A stretch of DNA of 64,000 nt from Nectonema munidae (GCA_030549495.1 JAUIRK010000072.1:1-64000); one strand, 5' to 3'. Positions 1-11,534 are shown, counted from the stretch's first letter. Numbers and translations: made by a program. The notes: generated from the letters alone by a model not told the origin.

Positions 1-1911
1 ACAGTATCTGATATAATGAAAAAAAACAGACTTCAATCTTAACAATTTTGAAAAAAGGTTGTAGATTCGACAAACTCAATCAAATGATGTATGCGTGGTT
101 TGTACAAGCGCGAAACAAAAATTTCCTATATCTGGTCCAATTATTTATACAAGCCAAGTCGAGGACAGTAGGCTTTCATGCAAGGTGTATTCAGATTTTA
201 AGGCTTCGGTTGGATGGCTTTGTTCTTGGAAGTCTCGTTATTCCATACAACCATACTCTCTCTCAGGAAAGAAAGCTGCTGTAGATGAAAAAACGGTAGA
301 AGACTGGATCCAAGGAATTCCTGCTTTTCTTCAAGGATATGAGCTAAAAGATGTGTTCAACTGCGACGAAACGGCTCTTTTTTATCGTGCCTTGCCAAAC
401 AAAACTCTCGCAACCAAGTCAAGCAGTCATAGTGACACAAAGAATTCCAAAGAACGATTAACAGTTTTACTCTGGTGCAGTGCTGCTGGTGAAAAATTAA
501 CGCCAGTAGTTATAGGAAAGTCAGAAAAGCCAAGATGTATGAAAGGTGTAAAAAGTGATCAGCTATCAGTCGCATATACCTATAACAAAAAATCTTGGAT
601 GACCTCTCAAATATTTACTGCTTGGTTGATTGAGCTCAATAAGGAAATGAAACGCCAGAAGAGAAAGATTTTGATGTTTTTAGACAATGCGACCTCTCAC
701 ACACCTGCTAAACCAAGCTTTATAATGCTTCCTTAAAATTTCTTCCAGCAAACACAACTTCGCTTATTCAACCACTCGACCAAGGGGTAATTCGATCTTT
801 TAAAGCTAAATATGGAAAGTTAATGTTGGTGCAACTGATAACAAAGATGGATACTGTAAACACTGCAGCCGATTTTTTAAAGGCTATTACAGTTCTAGAT
901 GCGCTCTATTGGATTTCAACCGCATGGAAAGACACTAGACAAACTACTGTATCTCAATGTTTCAAACGCTGCGGGTTCCCAGTAGTCGATTCATCAGAAG
1001 AAGGAATGGAAGATGTCAAAGAAGATCCTCCATTGAAACTTTGCTTGAATCAATTCGTAGACCTACAGAAGATGGAACTTCCAGCGACTCGGAAAGCGGC
1101 GATGACTTGCGAGTCACAGAATTTGAACAAATTTCTCCGAAATTAATTCGCAAAAAAGTGATGAATATTTTGAAAAAACTTGAGGATCCGAAGAGCCAAG
1201 CATGTTGCCACATATCCATCAATTGATGAATATAAATAATTTATTCATAGCTAAAAACAAGTTAGCTCCAAGACAAACTCTTCTGGATGATTACTTGGGA
1301 TGAAGATAATTTTTTTAATTTATAATAATTTGTTATTTTTTTTTCAATTAAAAAATCGTTTCATTTTCAAATAAAGAATTTTTCTTTGATTTCCCAGTAA
1401 AGGTCTACCACAAATCTCCTAAATTTATCAAGTGTTTATAAACTTCGGTAGTACACCGTGTGATGCAATGAGCTTGACAAAATAGATAGATTTTCTGCTA
1501 ACCATAGTGTTAAACATTTTAAATGAAGATATTTTCAACATTTTTCTGCTTTTTACCTTATGTTTTGGATCAGAAGGGTTTTTTTATATATTCGATTTGG
1601 GTGTATCAGTTTTGTATGTTTTTAACCATTACAATTTCAAAAAAAGAAATTTCAGTTAAAATGAAGTTTTTTTCTAATTTTTTTATTTGAGTTTCAGTGG
1701 TATGCTGAAAATGTGAGCAATACTAGGAAAGAAGTTAATGACAATTTTTAATCCAATTTTTTCGTCTTTATAACATTAGAATTATTAAGGTTTGATAAAA
1801 TAATAGCCGTTTTATTAAAACACTAATTATAATCAATCTTACAACAAAATCCTTTATATACCCAACGTTTTTGTTGTCCCCATGGGAATTCGGTTTACAC
1901 AGGTTTCACTG
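1..1911 (+). mobile_element. Tigger/pogo-type DNA transposon, 5' end outside the window
   Basis: The element carries a broken pogo-like transposase (48-1303) followed by about 600 bp of AT-rich non-coding DNA. It ends in the terminal inverted repeat GTTTACACAGGTTTCACTG at 1893-1911, directly followed by TA (1912-1913), the target dinucleotide of this superfamily. Read outward, the end begins CAGTGAAACCTGTGTAAAC, which closely resembles known Tigger ends. The 5' terminal repeat would lie left of base 1. It abuts a family A repeat and may have inserted into it. Confidence 0.85.
48..1303 (+). pseudogene. Tigger/pogo transposase (CENP-B HTH + DDE), broken
   Basis: DDE transposase of the pogo/Tigger (CENP-B/jerky-like) family, which cuts and pastes its element at TA sites. 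The start lies in one frame (LNQMMYAWFVQARNK, the CENP-B-type helix-turn-helix) and shifts near base 120 to the frame running to 736. That frame carries GWLCSWKSRY, the first catalytic block FNCDETALFYR and the second, LMFLDNATSHT. Near 700-720 the frame changes again and gives the third block, LIQPLDQGVIRSFKAKYGK (about 770-825). Another shift near the acidic tail leads to the C-terminus QTLLDDYLG and a TGA at 1301-1303. At least three frame changes make it inactive, although all three acidic catalytic positions can still be recognised. Confidence 0.85.
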
Positions 1912-3020
1912 TATTTTTAGTATGATATACACCCATTTTCAAATAAGCTCAATCCAGTGATGACATTCATTTTTTATGAAAATCCGTCAAACCTGTCAAA
2001 AAATGATTTAAATAAGGTAGCTCATGTCAAAATTAAATTTTTTATTGAAATACTTATAAAAAGTTTTATACACATTTATACCCATTTTCAAGTATTCTGA
2101 GTTTAGTGATGATGTTAATTTTTTATGCGTATTTGTTTGCTAATTATTTTTTTAACCCGTTATCGGCCACAATAATCAGACGATATCTAATGTAAAGCAG
2201 AAGATTTGTATTAAAAAGTATTAATAAAAGCAGACAATTTTATTTTTGTAAGGTTAAAATCGTTTTGAACCCAATATTAGATCATTCGTTACACTGCTTC
2301 CTAGTTCATTGGAACATGGTAGATCTTGCATTTAGTCAAGATACACACTTCTTTTGATTTTCAATTATTATTTACCAGGGTGCTTCCTTCTCTCATTTCA
2401 AAAGATTTTGTTTTGTTATTTTTAAATAAATATTTCATACTCAACATGATTGAAGAAAGTATTATAAGCCCAAATATATAAAAAAATATATTTTTACTAT
2501 ATACCGAATTTTTGAATTTTTTTATAGAACAGATTTTCAGGTATACATGACTAATTCAATTCCCAATTCAAATCTTAAATGTAAAAAAATGAGCCCAGAA
2601 ATGAAACCAGCATGGCCGATTTGTATAAAAACGTATATTTTATGTAAAATTTAAAGGAATGTTTCATTAGATATATTTCTCATGAATAAAAATTTTAATT
2701 GACCTTTTCTAAAAAGTAGCCATGATTATTGAAAAAATTAAATATATAAAGTGTTATGCGTTCCAAACTGTATATAATTATACATTTTCAAGGTAGTATA
2801 TAATATAGATCCTAAGTTATAAGGTTAAGTACAGATAATGGCAAAATTTGCTGAAAAATTTTGATTGTCAGTTTTGGACACGAGAGGGTACCATGAAATA
2901 CTACCATGAAAATGGTATCATAAGATGCAGCTAGTGATTTTTGGAAGTCATGAAACTTGAAGGGATATGATTCAGCCAATTTTGTACAATAACATAAGTT
3001 GAGGGATATCACTAATAGGG
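1912..3020 (-). repeat. Family A repeat, decayed partial copy (subfamily A1)
   Basis: A reverse-oriented, shortened copy of the element seen whole at 56484-60429. Bases 1920-2140 hold two copies of the 150-bp unit containing the stretch TCAAACCTGTCAAAAA. Bases 2290-2540 match its middle, including the block around TTCCTAGTTCATTGGAACAT. Bases 2540-3010 match its left part. It ends at CACTAATAGGG (3010-3020), the family's terminal sequence. It has no coding capacity. A TTAA-flanked MITE is nested at about 2152-2270, and a Tigger abuts the other side. Confidence 0.7.
2152..2270 (+). mobile_element. piggyBac-like MITE (family 'P'), copy 1, right end unclear
   Basis: Starts TTAACCCGTTATCGGCCAC and contains CAGACGATATCTAATG and GATTTGTATTAAAAAG. 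The same blocks occur in inverse orientation at 8000-8127 and, more diverged, at 49742-49879 and 32846-32940. The TTAA followed by CCC is typical of piggyBac superfamily ends. It is absent from the matching place in the 56.5-60.4 kb family A copy, so it is a secondary insertion. The right boundary could not be fixed. Confidence 0.55.
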
Positions 3021-3093
3021 GACCATTTTAAATCAAGCCTGCCATGGTAGAAATGAGTGAAAAGGCTTGGATAAATAGTAGAATTTATTGTGA

Positions 3094-5523
3094 TTAACTG
3101 TCGACACCATCTGCCCATTCTAAAACAAGCCTACGTCCGTACAAATGAGTCGAAAGACTCAAGGATTCAAAGGCTTTTTCTGCGTCAGATCGACTTTCAA
3201 ACTCGATGAAAGCGAATCCGCGATGCGCTGGATTTTTGTTGGAGCGAAGGGAATCAGAGCAAGAGGAGTGTTGTGGTGCAGAAATCAGAAGCTTTTTTGG
3301 AAGCCGAACGCTTTTAACGTGACCGAAGGGCGAAAATAACAGCTTCACTTCTTTCAGAGTCGCTTGGAAAGGAAGATTACGAAGCAGAAGTTTTGTACTC
3401 AATCCAGATTCACTCGTCTGCATCTTGGATTTGTTTTGGTTTAATGCTGTTTTCACAATTTGAGAAGGATTTGAAATTGATCTTTGCAATACTAAAGAGT
3501 GACCTTGAAAAGACTTGCCCTGAAGATCTTTTAGCGCGTTGTTCGCATCAACAGGGTCTCCAAATTCCACGAATCCAAAACCCATGGAAAGCAACTTGTT
3601 GTTCTTATTCGAGTCCTTCTTCATGGAAACGTACGCTTTCGACAAAGTGCTATACTTTTTGAACAAAACCTTCAAATCTTGGTCCCTGCACTGGAAGTTC
3701 AAATTCTTAACGAATAATTTAGTGAGTGAAGCGTCTGTCTCGCCGTTTGTTTGGCTTTGCTTCTTTGCTGAAGTTGACGAATCGCTTTTTACGAAGCCCG
3801 GAACGAACAAATCGTGTGGCGCCCACTCCAGGAAAAGCGGGCCATCTCTGAATCGAGAATAAGACAACGCAGAGAAGGCCTTTCGCGCTTCTTGGGGATG
3901 GACGAATTCAATTATGGCTGTCAAACCATCCTTAGGAAGAAGAACTCGCCCAATTTCGCCAAATTTGGAAAAAAGATCGAAGATTTCACTTTTATCAACG
4001 CCCTCGCAAAGATTTTTAGCGAGAATCGTAGTTTTGCTTCTAGCAGTCTTTGTCTCGTGTTTCTCATCAAAGGCCTTCAAGGAAACACCATTCTCTTCCA
4101 AAAACTTTTTCGTCTCTTGAACGATTTCACTTTCGCCAAGGGCCAGGTTGACGGCTACGTCACCTTCTGCATTCAGAAGGACATCCCTTTTTTCTAGGTC
4201 GTACTTCTTGGAGATTAAGTTCGCAATCGCGTTCGGTCTGATGAACAGAGCATTCCAATTCGTCACTTGAACTTGTTTCTGCTTTTTCAAACTTTCTTTC
4301 TTGTAAGAAGATAAATGAGATTTGATATCATCTTCATCTACGGCAGCCTTTTCGTTGGCGGGCAATAAATGCAACAAACGACCCATGAAGGAACTTTTGT
4401 CCAAGCTACCATACGCTTTTACAGCGTCGTCTGGAAGAACATATGTTATGAAAGCAAAGCCCTTGTTTTGCTTCGTAAATTTGTCGATCGGAAGATTAAC
4501 TTCGCATAAGATTCCAAACTTGGAGAAGTGCTTCTCTAAATCCTCTTCCTGACAAGTATACGACAAATTGCGAACGAATAATCGACCCGTAACGCCGATA
4601 TCCTCTGCCTTGCCACCTTCTATACCCGACACCACGTGACTTTCCTTTTCAGGGTGATTTCGAACACTTTGGTGACTATTCCCTCCATCCTGACCACTCA
4701 TAATCTCGACTTCAACATAGTAAGACTTTTCGGGACAAAACTTCTGTTTGTGCTTAAGTCTTAAAACTTCATCGCAGTCTTGTTTCGAAGACAGACTTAT
4801 CAGAGCCTTCTTCAACTTTTTATGTTTCCTATCTTTATGAACTTTAATGCCAACTGCTTTGAAGGGAGCTAAAAAACCCTCTACCGTTTCTTCATTCGCA
4901 TCAACTGGAAGATTGTAGAGAGTGGCATGGAAAAGAACTGAATCTTTTTTCCGCCGTGATCCTGCAACACCATCACTTGTAATTTCATCCCCTTCTAACT
5001 TCAGTTTTTTCTTCAGCTTCATCTGTAGATATTCGCGATCGCTCATTTTTTCTTTGGCGCCTTCTGATGTCTGTTGCGTGTTTTCAAAAATCCGCTTCTT
5101 CAACTTCTTGCCCTTTTCAGAAGCTTCCAGAAATTCTAAAAATGTGGTATCCTTTTTAAGATCTTCAGAAACAAACACATTTTTGTCACTGTTCTCCGCT
5201 TTTGTATGCTTCACGACATCAAGATGGCGCTCTTCAAAGGATTTAAATTGTTCTTCAATAATTTGAACAGAAATTTTGGATGAGCGCAAATAAGTATTAT
5301 TGAAAAGATTGACAGCTTTCACTGCCTCGCCATTGTTTTTGTAGCCAATAAAAGCGAAATGTCTGAATTTGCCTTCCTTGTTAAAACGTAAATTAAAGTC
5401 AGTTACTTGTCCCACTGACTCAAACTTTTCCTTCAAAAAACTTTCATCGCTCGAAACGAATAAAGGAAGATTTTTAACAATAACTCTGGAAGAGGAATAA
5501 TTCCCATCTGTTTCAACTTTCAT
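3094..5523 (-). CDS. RBM19: RBM19/Mrd1-like protein with six RNA-recognition motifs
   Basis: Multi-RRM protein of the RBM19 (animals)/Mrd1 (yeast) family, a nucleolar factor that binds pre-rRNA and U3 for early processing to 18S rRNA. The 809-residue product has RRMs at about 13-90 (VIVKNLP), 198-275 (a weak one), 313-390 (LFVRNL ... KGFAFITY), 497-568 (ILAKNL), 601-682 (LFVKNL ... GFGFVEF) and 710-805 (LLLRNL ... RGFAFIEF). Basic linkers separate them. Order and number match the family; the length is a little below yeast Mrd1 and human RBM19. I start at the ATG at 5523-5521 rather than the in-frame ATG 33 bases upstream, because an intron acceptor (ATTCTATTTTAG) lies between them, so the upstream codons are probably intron. 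The coding part is intronless. AATAAA on the minus strand (3089-3084) lies just past the stop. Confidence 0.93.
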   Translation of the reverse strand: MKVETDGNYSSSRVIVKNLPLFVSSDESFLKEKFESVGQVTDFNLRFNKEGKFRHFAFIGYKNNGEAVKAVNLFNNTYLRSSKISVQIIEEQFKSFEERHLDVVKHTKAENSDKNVFVSEDLKKDTTFLEFLEASEKGKKLKKRIFENTQQTSEGAKEKMSDREYLQMKLKKKLKLEGDEITSDGVAGSRRKKDSVLFHATLYNLPVDANEETVEGFLAPFKAVGIKVHKDRKHKKLKKALISLSSKQDCDEVLRLKHKQKFCPEKSYYVEVEIMSGQDGGNSHQSVRNHPEKESHVVSGIEGGKAEDIGVTGRLFVRNLSYTCQEEDLEKHFSKFGILCEVNLPIDKFTKQNKGFAFITYVLPDDAVKAYGSLDKSSFMGRLLHLLPANEKAAVDEDDIKSHLSSYKKESLKKQKQVQVTNWNALFIRPNAIANLISKKYDLEKRDVLLNAEGDVAVNLALGESEIVQETKKFLEENGVSLKAFDEKHETKTARSKTTILAKNLCEGVDKSEIFDLFSKFGEIGRVLLPKDGLTAIIEFVHPQEARKAFSALSYSRFRDGPLFLEWAPHDLFVPGFVKSDSSTSAKKQSQTNGETDASLTKLFVKNLNFQCRDQDLKVLFKKYSTLSKAYVSMKKDSNKNNKLLSMGFGFVEFGDPVDANNALKDLQGKSFQGHSLVLQRSISNPSQIVKTALNQNKSKMQTSESGLSTKLLLRNLPFQATLKEVKLLFSPFGHVKSVRLPKKLLISAPQHSSCSDSLRSNKNPAHRGFAFIEFESRSDAEKAFESLSLSTHLYGRRLVLEWADGVDS

Positions 5524-6185
5524 ACTTTCCACACTAAAATAGAATATTATCAACAATTGAGAAAAAGAACAGAGGAAAAATTTGTACTAAACTTTGGTAT
5601 GATAAAATAGAAAGTATATTTTATAGAAAAAGTTAAAAAACACCGAGAGAATGCTAATGTAAAAACTAGATGAATTTCATCTTTAACATGGCTCTCAAAA
5701 GCAGCCATGGCACACACGTTGCAATTCCAATATACGAGACCTAAATTTGTCATTGAGCCAGAGCCACTTGATTCGAAGGATTGGTAGGCAGTAAATATAC
5801 AATTCCTTATTTATTTATATAACGCATATGAGAGTGGATGAATGGCGTTATCTTTATAATTAGACTTAGACTCCAAAAGCCAAAACACAGCTACGATCCC
5901 GACTCGACAACCCCGGTGTTTACTTCCCGCTAATTTAAAAGCAGCTTAGATGTGTATTAGGGCGGTGCACTGCATGTAGGAGTCAAATGAATTTAGATTT
6001 TTTTGCTCCCTGGTGTGATTCTGCTTCCTTTTGATATGAAACAGAGGTGTGCAAAATTTGAAGCTTGGCAAATACTGTTTAAGGGTGACTCAAGATCATT
6101 GTGTAGCGGGCTTCTGGATCCCCAGGAGTATTCACCTACTGGGTATTATCCACTCATAGACGGAGGTATCATGCTTGCCAAGCAC
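5524..6185. other. Upstream region of RBM19; no gene recognised
   Basis: On the minus strand it begins with a probable 3' splice site just upstream of the RBM19 start, so a 5' non-coding exon should lie within this interval. A less AT-rich patch at 5870-5990 is the most promoter-like stretch. A short open frame at 6003-6218 on the plus strand has no recognisable product. Confidence 0.4.
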
Positions 6186-7320
6186 TCATTGTGGTCCAGA
6201 TGCAATCAGAGATTTTGACGATGTAGGAAATATCTTACGTTGTTGCGAAACAACACCTAGAACAAATTGTAGCTGTTCTTCTTTTGTAGTGTAACGGCCG
6301 TTTAACTCTTCAATAAGTTTGACTCCTCTCTCTGCAACATCGTCAATTACTGGAAGATTTTTGATTTTTTTTAAACCATCTTTATATGATGCATTTTCTT
6401 TCCAGTTTTCTGGATCTTCATTTAAAAAGTCAGTTTTCAAGGTGTTTGAAAAAACTCAATGACTTGTAAGTTGCGAAAAATTCAAGTGGTGGAATTGCGC
6501 AACTTTTCAGTTCAACAGTCTTAGGGGGATCTTTGATTTTATCATTCTTCTTCTCGCTTTCATTCTTTTTTGTAGAAATCATGACTTTCACTATAGCTCT
6601 TTTTGTCTTTGTTGAAACAAATTCATCAAACAAAGAAAATGCCACAAGCTCTTCTGACACACACCACAAATGTTGATGCAACTGCGGCATCAGAAGCAGA
6701 AAACAAAGCTTCCAAATAAATTGAAATAGAAAAAATGCTTACATCATAAACACATAATTCTTCAAGTTGAGTGAGATCTTTGAATTGTTTTCGGAACATC
6801 CAAATCTTTATACAATACATGACTCTTCCCATCCATCTAGCATGATGAAAAGCTCCTGGCTTCTTAAATTTAAAATTTTCTAAATTCCCGCTAAGGCAAA
6901 TAATCGCAAGTTCTAAGAATTCGCTGAAATCGTCTCTATAATTTCCTTGTGCCAGCTTAGATTTTGCTAACTTTATAACACGATCTTTGTAAGGTTGAAG
7001 CTGTTTTAAATCTTTTGCAGTTTGATAATTGGACTTGTTGGACCTGGATGAGTTTGAAAACATTTTGTAATGATGCTCTACTTTTGATTTCAGTATATCA
7101 ATTGGTAGCATCTTTTGATTCAAAAATTTTTTTCTTTTTAAATATAAAAGGATTCTTCAGTGAATTCAACGTCTTCATCAGTTTCATTTTTTAACTCCAT
7201 GCTATACTCAGAAAAACTTTCATCTTCATAAACATTTGGCATTATTTCATCATTTTCAGAAAAAGGAAATTTCAAAAGACAAAATGAGCTATAAGATTTA
7301 TAAGAAGAATATATCTTCAA
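6186..7320 (-). pseudogene. hAT-like transposase relic, several frames
   Basis: Read from 7320 down to 6186, this is a protein of a transposase-like family repeated in many invertebrates, in pieces. An acidic N-terminal stretch lies at 7320-7138. Next, 7123-6626 gives IDILKSKVEHHYKMFS, RDDFSEFLELAIICLSG and GAFHHARWMGRVMYCIK. Then 6690-6430 gives an LWCVSEELVAFSLFDEF region and IPPLEFFATYKSLSFF, and 6440-6186 gives NLPVIDDVAERGVKLIEELN. The ARW motif and the C-terminal D-D-V-A-E-R block resemble hAT transposases, but I am less sure of the superfamily than of its transposon origin. At least three frame changes show that it is dead. Terminal repeats were not found. Confidence 0.65.
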
Positions 7321-7999
7321 ATGTTAAAGCAACACAGGAAACTATTGAGATTGTTTTAAGTTCAAGATGCTGTAAAGTAAGAAACTTTCGAGAAGAATAT
7401 AATTTAACGAAATTGGCAAACACAAAAGTTTCCTGAAATCAAATTTCACAGCTTCAAGTTTTTTATATGAATTTTTATAAAAATATCTTTCATGACATTT
7501 AAAATCTTTCACATAATAAAATAGAAAATCAGTGCAATTCAATTTCTTATTTTCTTTCAATTCACTTTTTGAAGCTAAAACTTTTTCTTAATTTTATTAT
7601 TGTATATTGACGAAATTTTATACAAGAGAAATTGAAGTACTTTACAGTAGTTGATCATCTTTCACAAGGACAAAACTATAATTGAATATCATTCATTTCA
7701 TGAGTTCGTAGATCACCTGTTAAATTCTCATCCAAAAATACCCTTTTCACAGATAGAAATAGAAGCGCATGTCATTCATTTGGTTGCACTTCCCAACTAA
7801 TGATGCGAGTCACATACATCGAGTAGCAAAATAGAAGAATACACATTTTTATGTATGCAACCGAGTTGCTAAGGGTTCAGGCCTCAAATCAGGTCAAAAA
7901 TTAAGCAACTTACTTAGCGACCCTAAGGCCTCATATGGGTCCTTTGCTAAATTTTTGGAATTGTAAACATCGCTTTCATCTCTCCCTTTCCCAAGAAAT
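7321..7999. other. AT-rich intergenic stretch
   Basis: A minus-strand open frame at 7560-7342 may be a further upstream piece of the neighbouring transposase relic, but shows no motif. Otherwise nothing recognisable. Confidence 0.3.
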
Positions 8000-8127
8000 A
8001 AGACTCATTTTAAGCGGTTATCGACTTTACAAAAACGTGAATCGCCCGCGTTTATTAATGCTTTTTAATACTAATCTTCTGCTTTATACTAGATATCGTC
8101 TGATTATTGTGGTCGTTAACGGGTTAA
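8000..8127 (-). mobile_element. piggyBac-like MITE (family 'P'), copy 2
   Basis: Reverse complement of copy 1 at 2152. It ends ...GTTAACGGGTTAA at 8127 and carries the same internal CAGACGATATCTAG-like and AGTATTAAAAAG blocks on the minus strand. The left boundary is approximate. It has no coding capacity. Confidence 0.55.
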
Positions 8128-8362
8128 TATAATTCACTTGTTTTTAATATAATTTAATAAAGATAATTTTTTTTCCTAAGCAACGTGTGGCTTGAAATGC
8201 ACTTCACCTTTAGCAACCTGATCCAGAAAATGGAGTTCCTTTTATAAAAAGAAAAAGTGTATACGAGAGAGCATGAGAGACTAATTCGCCTGAGTTAAGA
8301 GCGCTAAGTCATCGTGATCAACCAATCTTGTTATTATTTGAAATCTAATTTTCTGTACTTTT

Positions 8363-8502
8363 CTTTTATCTCCCCCCCCCCCCCCCCCACTCTAAAAAAA
8401 ATGATTTTAGTGAATAATTTACTTTTTTACTGCTTCATCAACATTTCTCTGATTATTATATTATATCATTTAGCATTTTTTAGAGTGGGAAGGAGATAAC
8501 AG
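8363..8502. mobile_element. Short palindromic MITE with a 17-C run
   Basis: Inverted ends: CTTTTATCTCC then a C run (8372-8388) then CACTCTAAAAAAAATGAT on the left, and ATCATTTAGCATTTTTTAG then AGTGGGAAGGAGATAACAG on the right. A related single end (TTTTTTTTAGAGTACGG ... GAGAGATAACAG) recurs at 8590-8636. The family is unknown. The long C run may be misread in length. Confidence 0.45.
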
Positions 8503-9872
8503 AGAGATATAATTTCACTTTATATACATATATAAATTTTCCGAAAATTTTCTGTTCTTTCAATTTTAGAAAATAACGTCTGCTTTTTTTTTAATTTTTT
8601 TTAGAGTACGGGGTGGGTTAGGGGGAGAGATAACAGAAAGGTACCTAATTTTCAGGCTAAACATTTTTGAATTAACTTAACTAACCTACATACACAAGTA
8701 GCTACTTCTAACACCCACTCCAAAATCATTTTCCATCAGTGACAGTTATTCTAACTCGACCACTCCCACCACCAACTTCTTTCTCCTGTTTCGCGTATAC
8801 AAATATTTGATTCTAAGTCATTCATGAGTGTTGTTTACAGTTTGCTCTTCAGAACGTGATTGCAACAAAGAAATAGTGGCTACGCTAATAAAAAGCGTAT
8901 AAATTTATTCGGGATTGGGGAAGAAAAACGAAATCGAACGCATGCCTTATCCATGGTCCTTATATCATTATTTTTAATGCTGGTGATCGACAAAGGTATA
9001 TTAGTGACATACAAAAAATTTTATGCTTTGGAAGTGAACGTAGAAAAACATTATGTTTATGCACTTAGTGTAATTTCACTTGTATTTTATAAAATAGTAC
9101 GTGTATGAACCTATTTCATCAAATATTTGACATAATTTGTCTAGCGTATGAGAATAAAAAGTACAAGTCCTAATGATTATAATTATTGATTTATAACAAA
9201 AAAATTATTAGGAAGCGTAAAAGATTAGGACTGTAAAATTATTGTGTAGCGGAAACGCAACACCTATTTAGCAAAATGCTGATCCGTTATAGTTTATTTT
9301 AAAACTGTATATAAAAAACTATAAACAATTAGTTGTATCAAAGAAGATATTTGCCCATATTATAATCCAACGATTAACTACTTCACCACTGGAGAAAAAT
9401 GGTCAAGGAGATTAAAAATATAAAATTTTTATATTTTTAGAGAAGAAGGTTAAAAAAATTTACTAATACCGATTTATTAGCACTATTTTACAATGTTTAA
9501 ATTTAAATATATTAATTTGAAATTAAGTAAAATTTAGGATTGAGCTTTTTAAAACAACCATTTAAAAGTTCACCACAAAACAGTCATAAACAGTTGAAGT
9601 TTTTTAAAAGAGATGTTACAATGTTATCTCGATAGATATTGATTGATCCCTTTAGCTGTCATTTTTTTTGTTATACTGAATATAAATAAATTATCCTTAA
9701 ATCCTATACACTCTCATATCTTCATGTCTAAATTTCTCCCTAATGTCTGATCATAGAATACCCCTAAACGTTTCGTAAAGAATTAAGTTTCAAATATAAG
9801 TCTGAATATACTGAAGTACAAATATTTAGTATTATTCGTGACTGACTACATTTGATTCCTCAGTAATCAGAG
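8503..9872. other. AT-rich intergenic stretch
   Basis: Apart from the solitary MITE end at about 8590-8636, nothing recognised. An 82-codon open frame at 8860-9108 has no identifiable domain. Confidence 0.3.
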
Positions 9873-10165
9873 CAGGCCCGTAGCCAGCGAGGGCAAGAGG
9901 GGGCTAAGCCCCCCCCCCCTCAACTCAGATTCAGAGCCCCCCCCCCCTCAACTCAGATTCAGAGCCCCCCCCCCCTCAACTCAGATTCAGAGCCCCCCCC
10001 CCCAACCTAAAATATTTCGATATCAATAAAGGGTTCAAAAAATGGTTTATTTTTAGACTATATATAAAAATTTGGTACTTATTATTTATCTCCCTCCCAC
10101 TTAAAAATTTTTTTCAGTAATTTACTAAAAAAATTCCCAATTGAAAAGTTCTAGCTACGGGCCTG
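9873..10165. mobile_element. Non-autonomous hAT element with target duplication
   Basis: Terminal inverted repeats are CAGGCCCGTAGCCAGC at 9873 and, read inward from 10165, CAGGCCCGTAGCTAG. The 8-bp flanks are AATCAGAG (9865-9872) and AATCGGAG (10166-10173), 7 of 8 identical, as expected for a hAT target duplication. Bases 9900-10005 hold about three and a half tandem copies of a roughly 30-bp unit, CTCAACTCAGATTCAGAG plus a C run. It has no coding capacity. Confidence 0.8.
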
Positions 10166-11534
10166 AATCGGAGAGAGAGCATTTTCTCCCTCTCATATTA
10201 AATATTTTATTTTAGCCCGAACCAACTAAATAATTTATTGCGAATCTGGAAGCATCGTTTAATTTTTATGAAAACCAATCAAACCTGTCAATTAATTTTG
10301 AATATATGAACTCCAAAAAATATTTTGCTGCAAATTTTTTGTTAAATATTGTTTTAATTAATTTGATAATTACAAGTGACTTAACACCAAACAATTTTTT
10401 AAAATTTTAAAATAAACTTACCCATACATAGTAAATCAATTCTGATGAATCTACATTTAAATTTTGATTACTATTTTATTCCTCGCTTATAGTGGACTAT
10501 AAGCCGACTTAGATTATAGTCTTGTGGGGCTACCATGATGGTCCTATCGTGACGATTAAAATCTTAGCCAATAAGATAGTGGTAAAGTGATTTTTCAATC
10601 TAAATGATGAGCCTCATGCTCAGGATTAATAATTTTTTTGAAACAGTCATTGGAATTTTTCTAGTTCATTAAAAAAAGGTTAGATCTTTTATTCTTTATT
10701 AAAATAAGCCGAAATAAATATTTTTTTTAATTATACTACCCCGTCGACAAATTTATTAATATTTCGAACACACTCTGTGTTCATAATCATGAATCAAAAA
10801 GTTAAGGTAAGAAATGAAGAGGATTAATTATAAATCCGTGTAGAGCCATAAGGAATATATTTAACCGGCATGTCGTAAAAGACGACTAATAAAACAATAT
10901 TCTTGCTATATATGTTTATATACTAATTATTTATTTAAAGTATTACGCCTTATTAATTAAAAACCTAAAAAAAAAAGCTATTGTACAATAACTTTAACTA
11001 TAAATTTTTCATACTTATTGAATCAAAAATTGTTAGAGATAATATGACAACCCGAGGAATTGAGATTTTGACTTATTTAGAGTTATTATTCTTTCAAAAT
11101 AACGTAACTTTCATAATAATTTTAAGATTCAAAATTTCATATAAATAATTCATCTAAACTTTCACATTATAATGAAATTGTTGCTATTGATAAGGGAGTA
11201 TATTGCATTATCTTTCTGTATTATGTTTATATCCCCCTTTTTTTAATTCAAAATAATAGAATCTATTCAAAATAAAAGTTGTTTTTTTTCGTGAAGAAAT
11301 GCAGATTGTTGAAAAAAATTGAAAATATCATATACTGAATCATGATAAAGTGCCATTTAATTTTTTTTACAATTTTAAATGTACCAAGAGACAGAAAAGT
11401 TTTAGGAAAATTGATTTAGCGAGTAAAATTATTTTACATATTTTCGATAGTGATGGAAAGTAGAAAAATTTTAGGCAACAGTTTTATTAATGTAAAATGA
11501 ATAGTAAATATAAAGGGAAGGATTTTATGATATT
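10166..11534. other. AT-rich intergenic stretch with one decayed family A unit
   Basis: Bases about 10240-10340 match one 150-bp unit of family A (ACCAATCAAACCTGTCAA). A short palindrome, GAACACACTCTGTGTTC, lies near 10770. Nothing else recognised. Confidence 0.35.

Noticed and set aside
3145-5266. Several plus-strand open frames opposite the RBM19 gene
   Set aside because: They are antisense shadows of a conserved six-RRM coding region and have no domain of their own.
9900-10005. C-rich tandem units as a telomere-like or CRISPR-like array
   Set aside because: Few units, no unique spacers, and contained within a hAT MITE with a target duplication.
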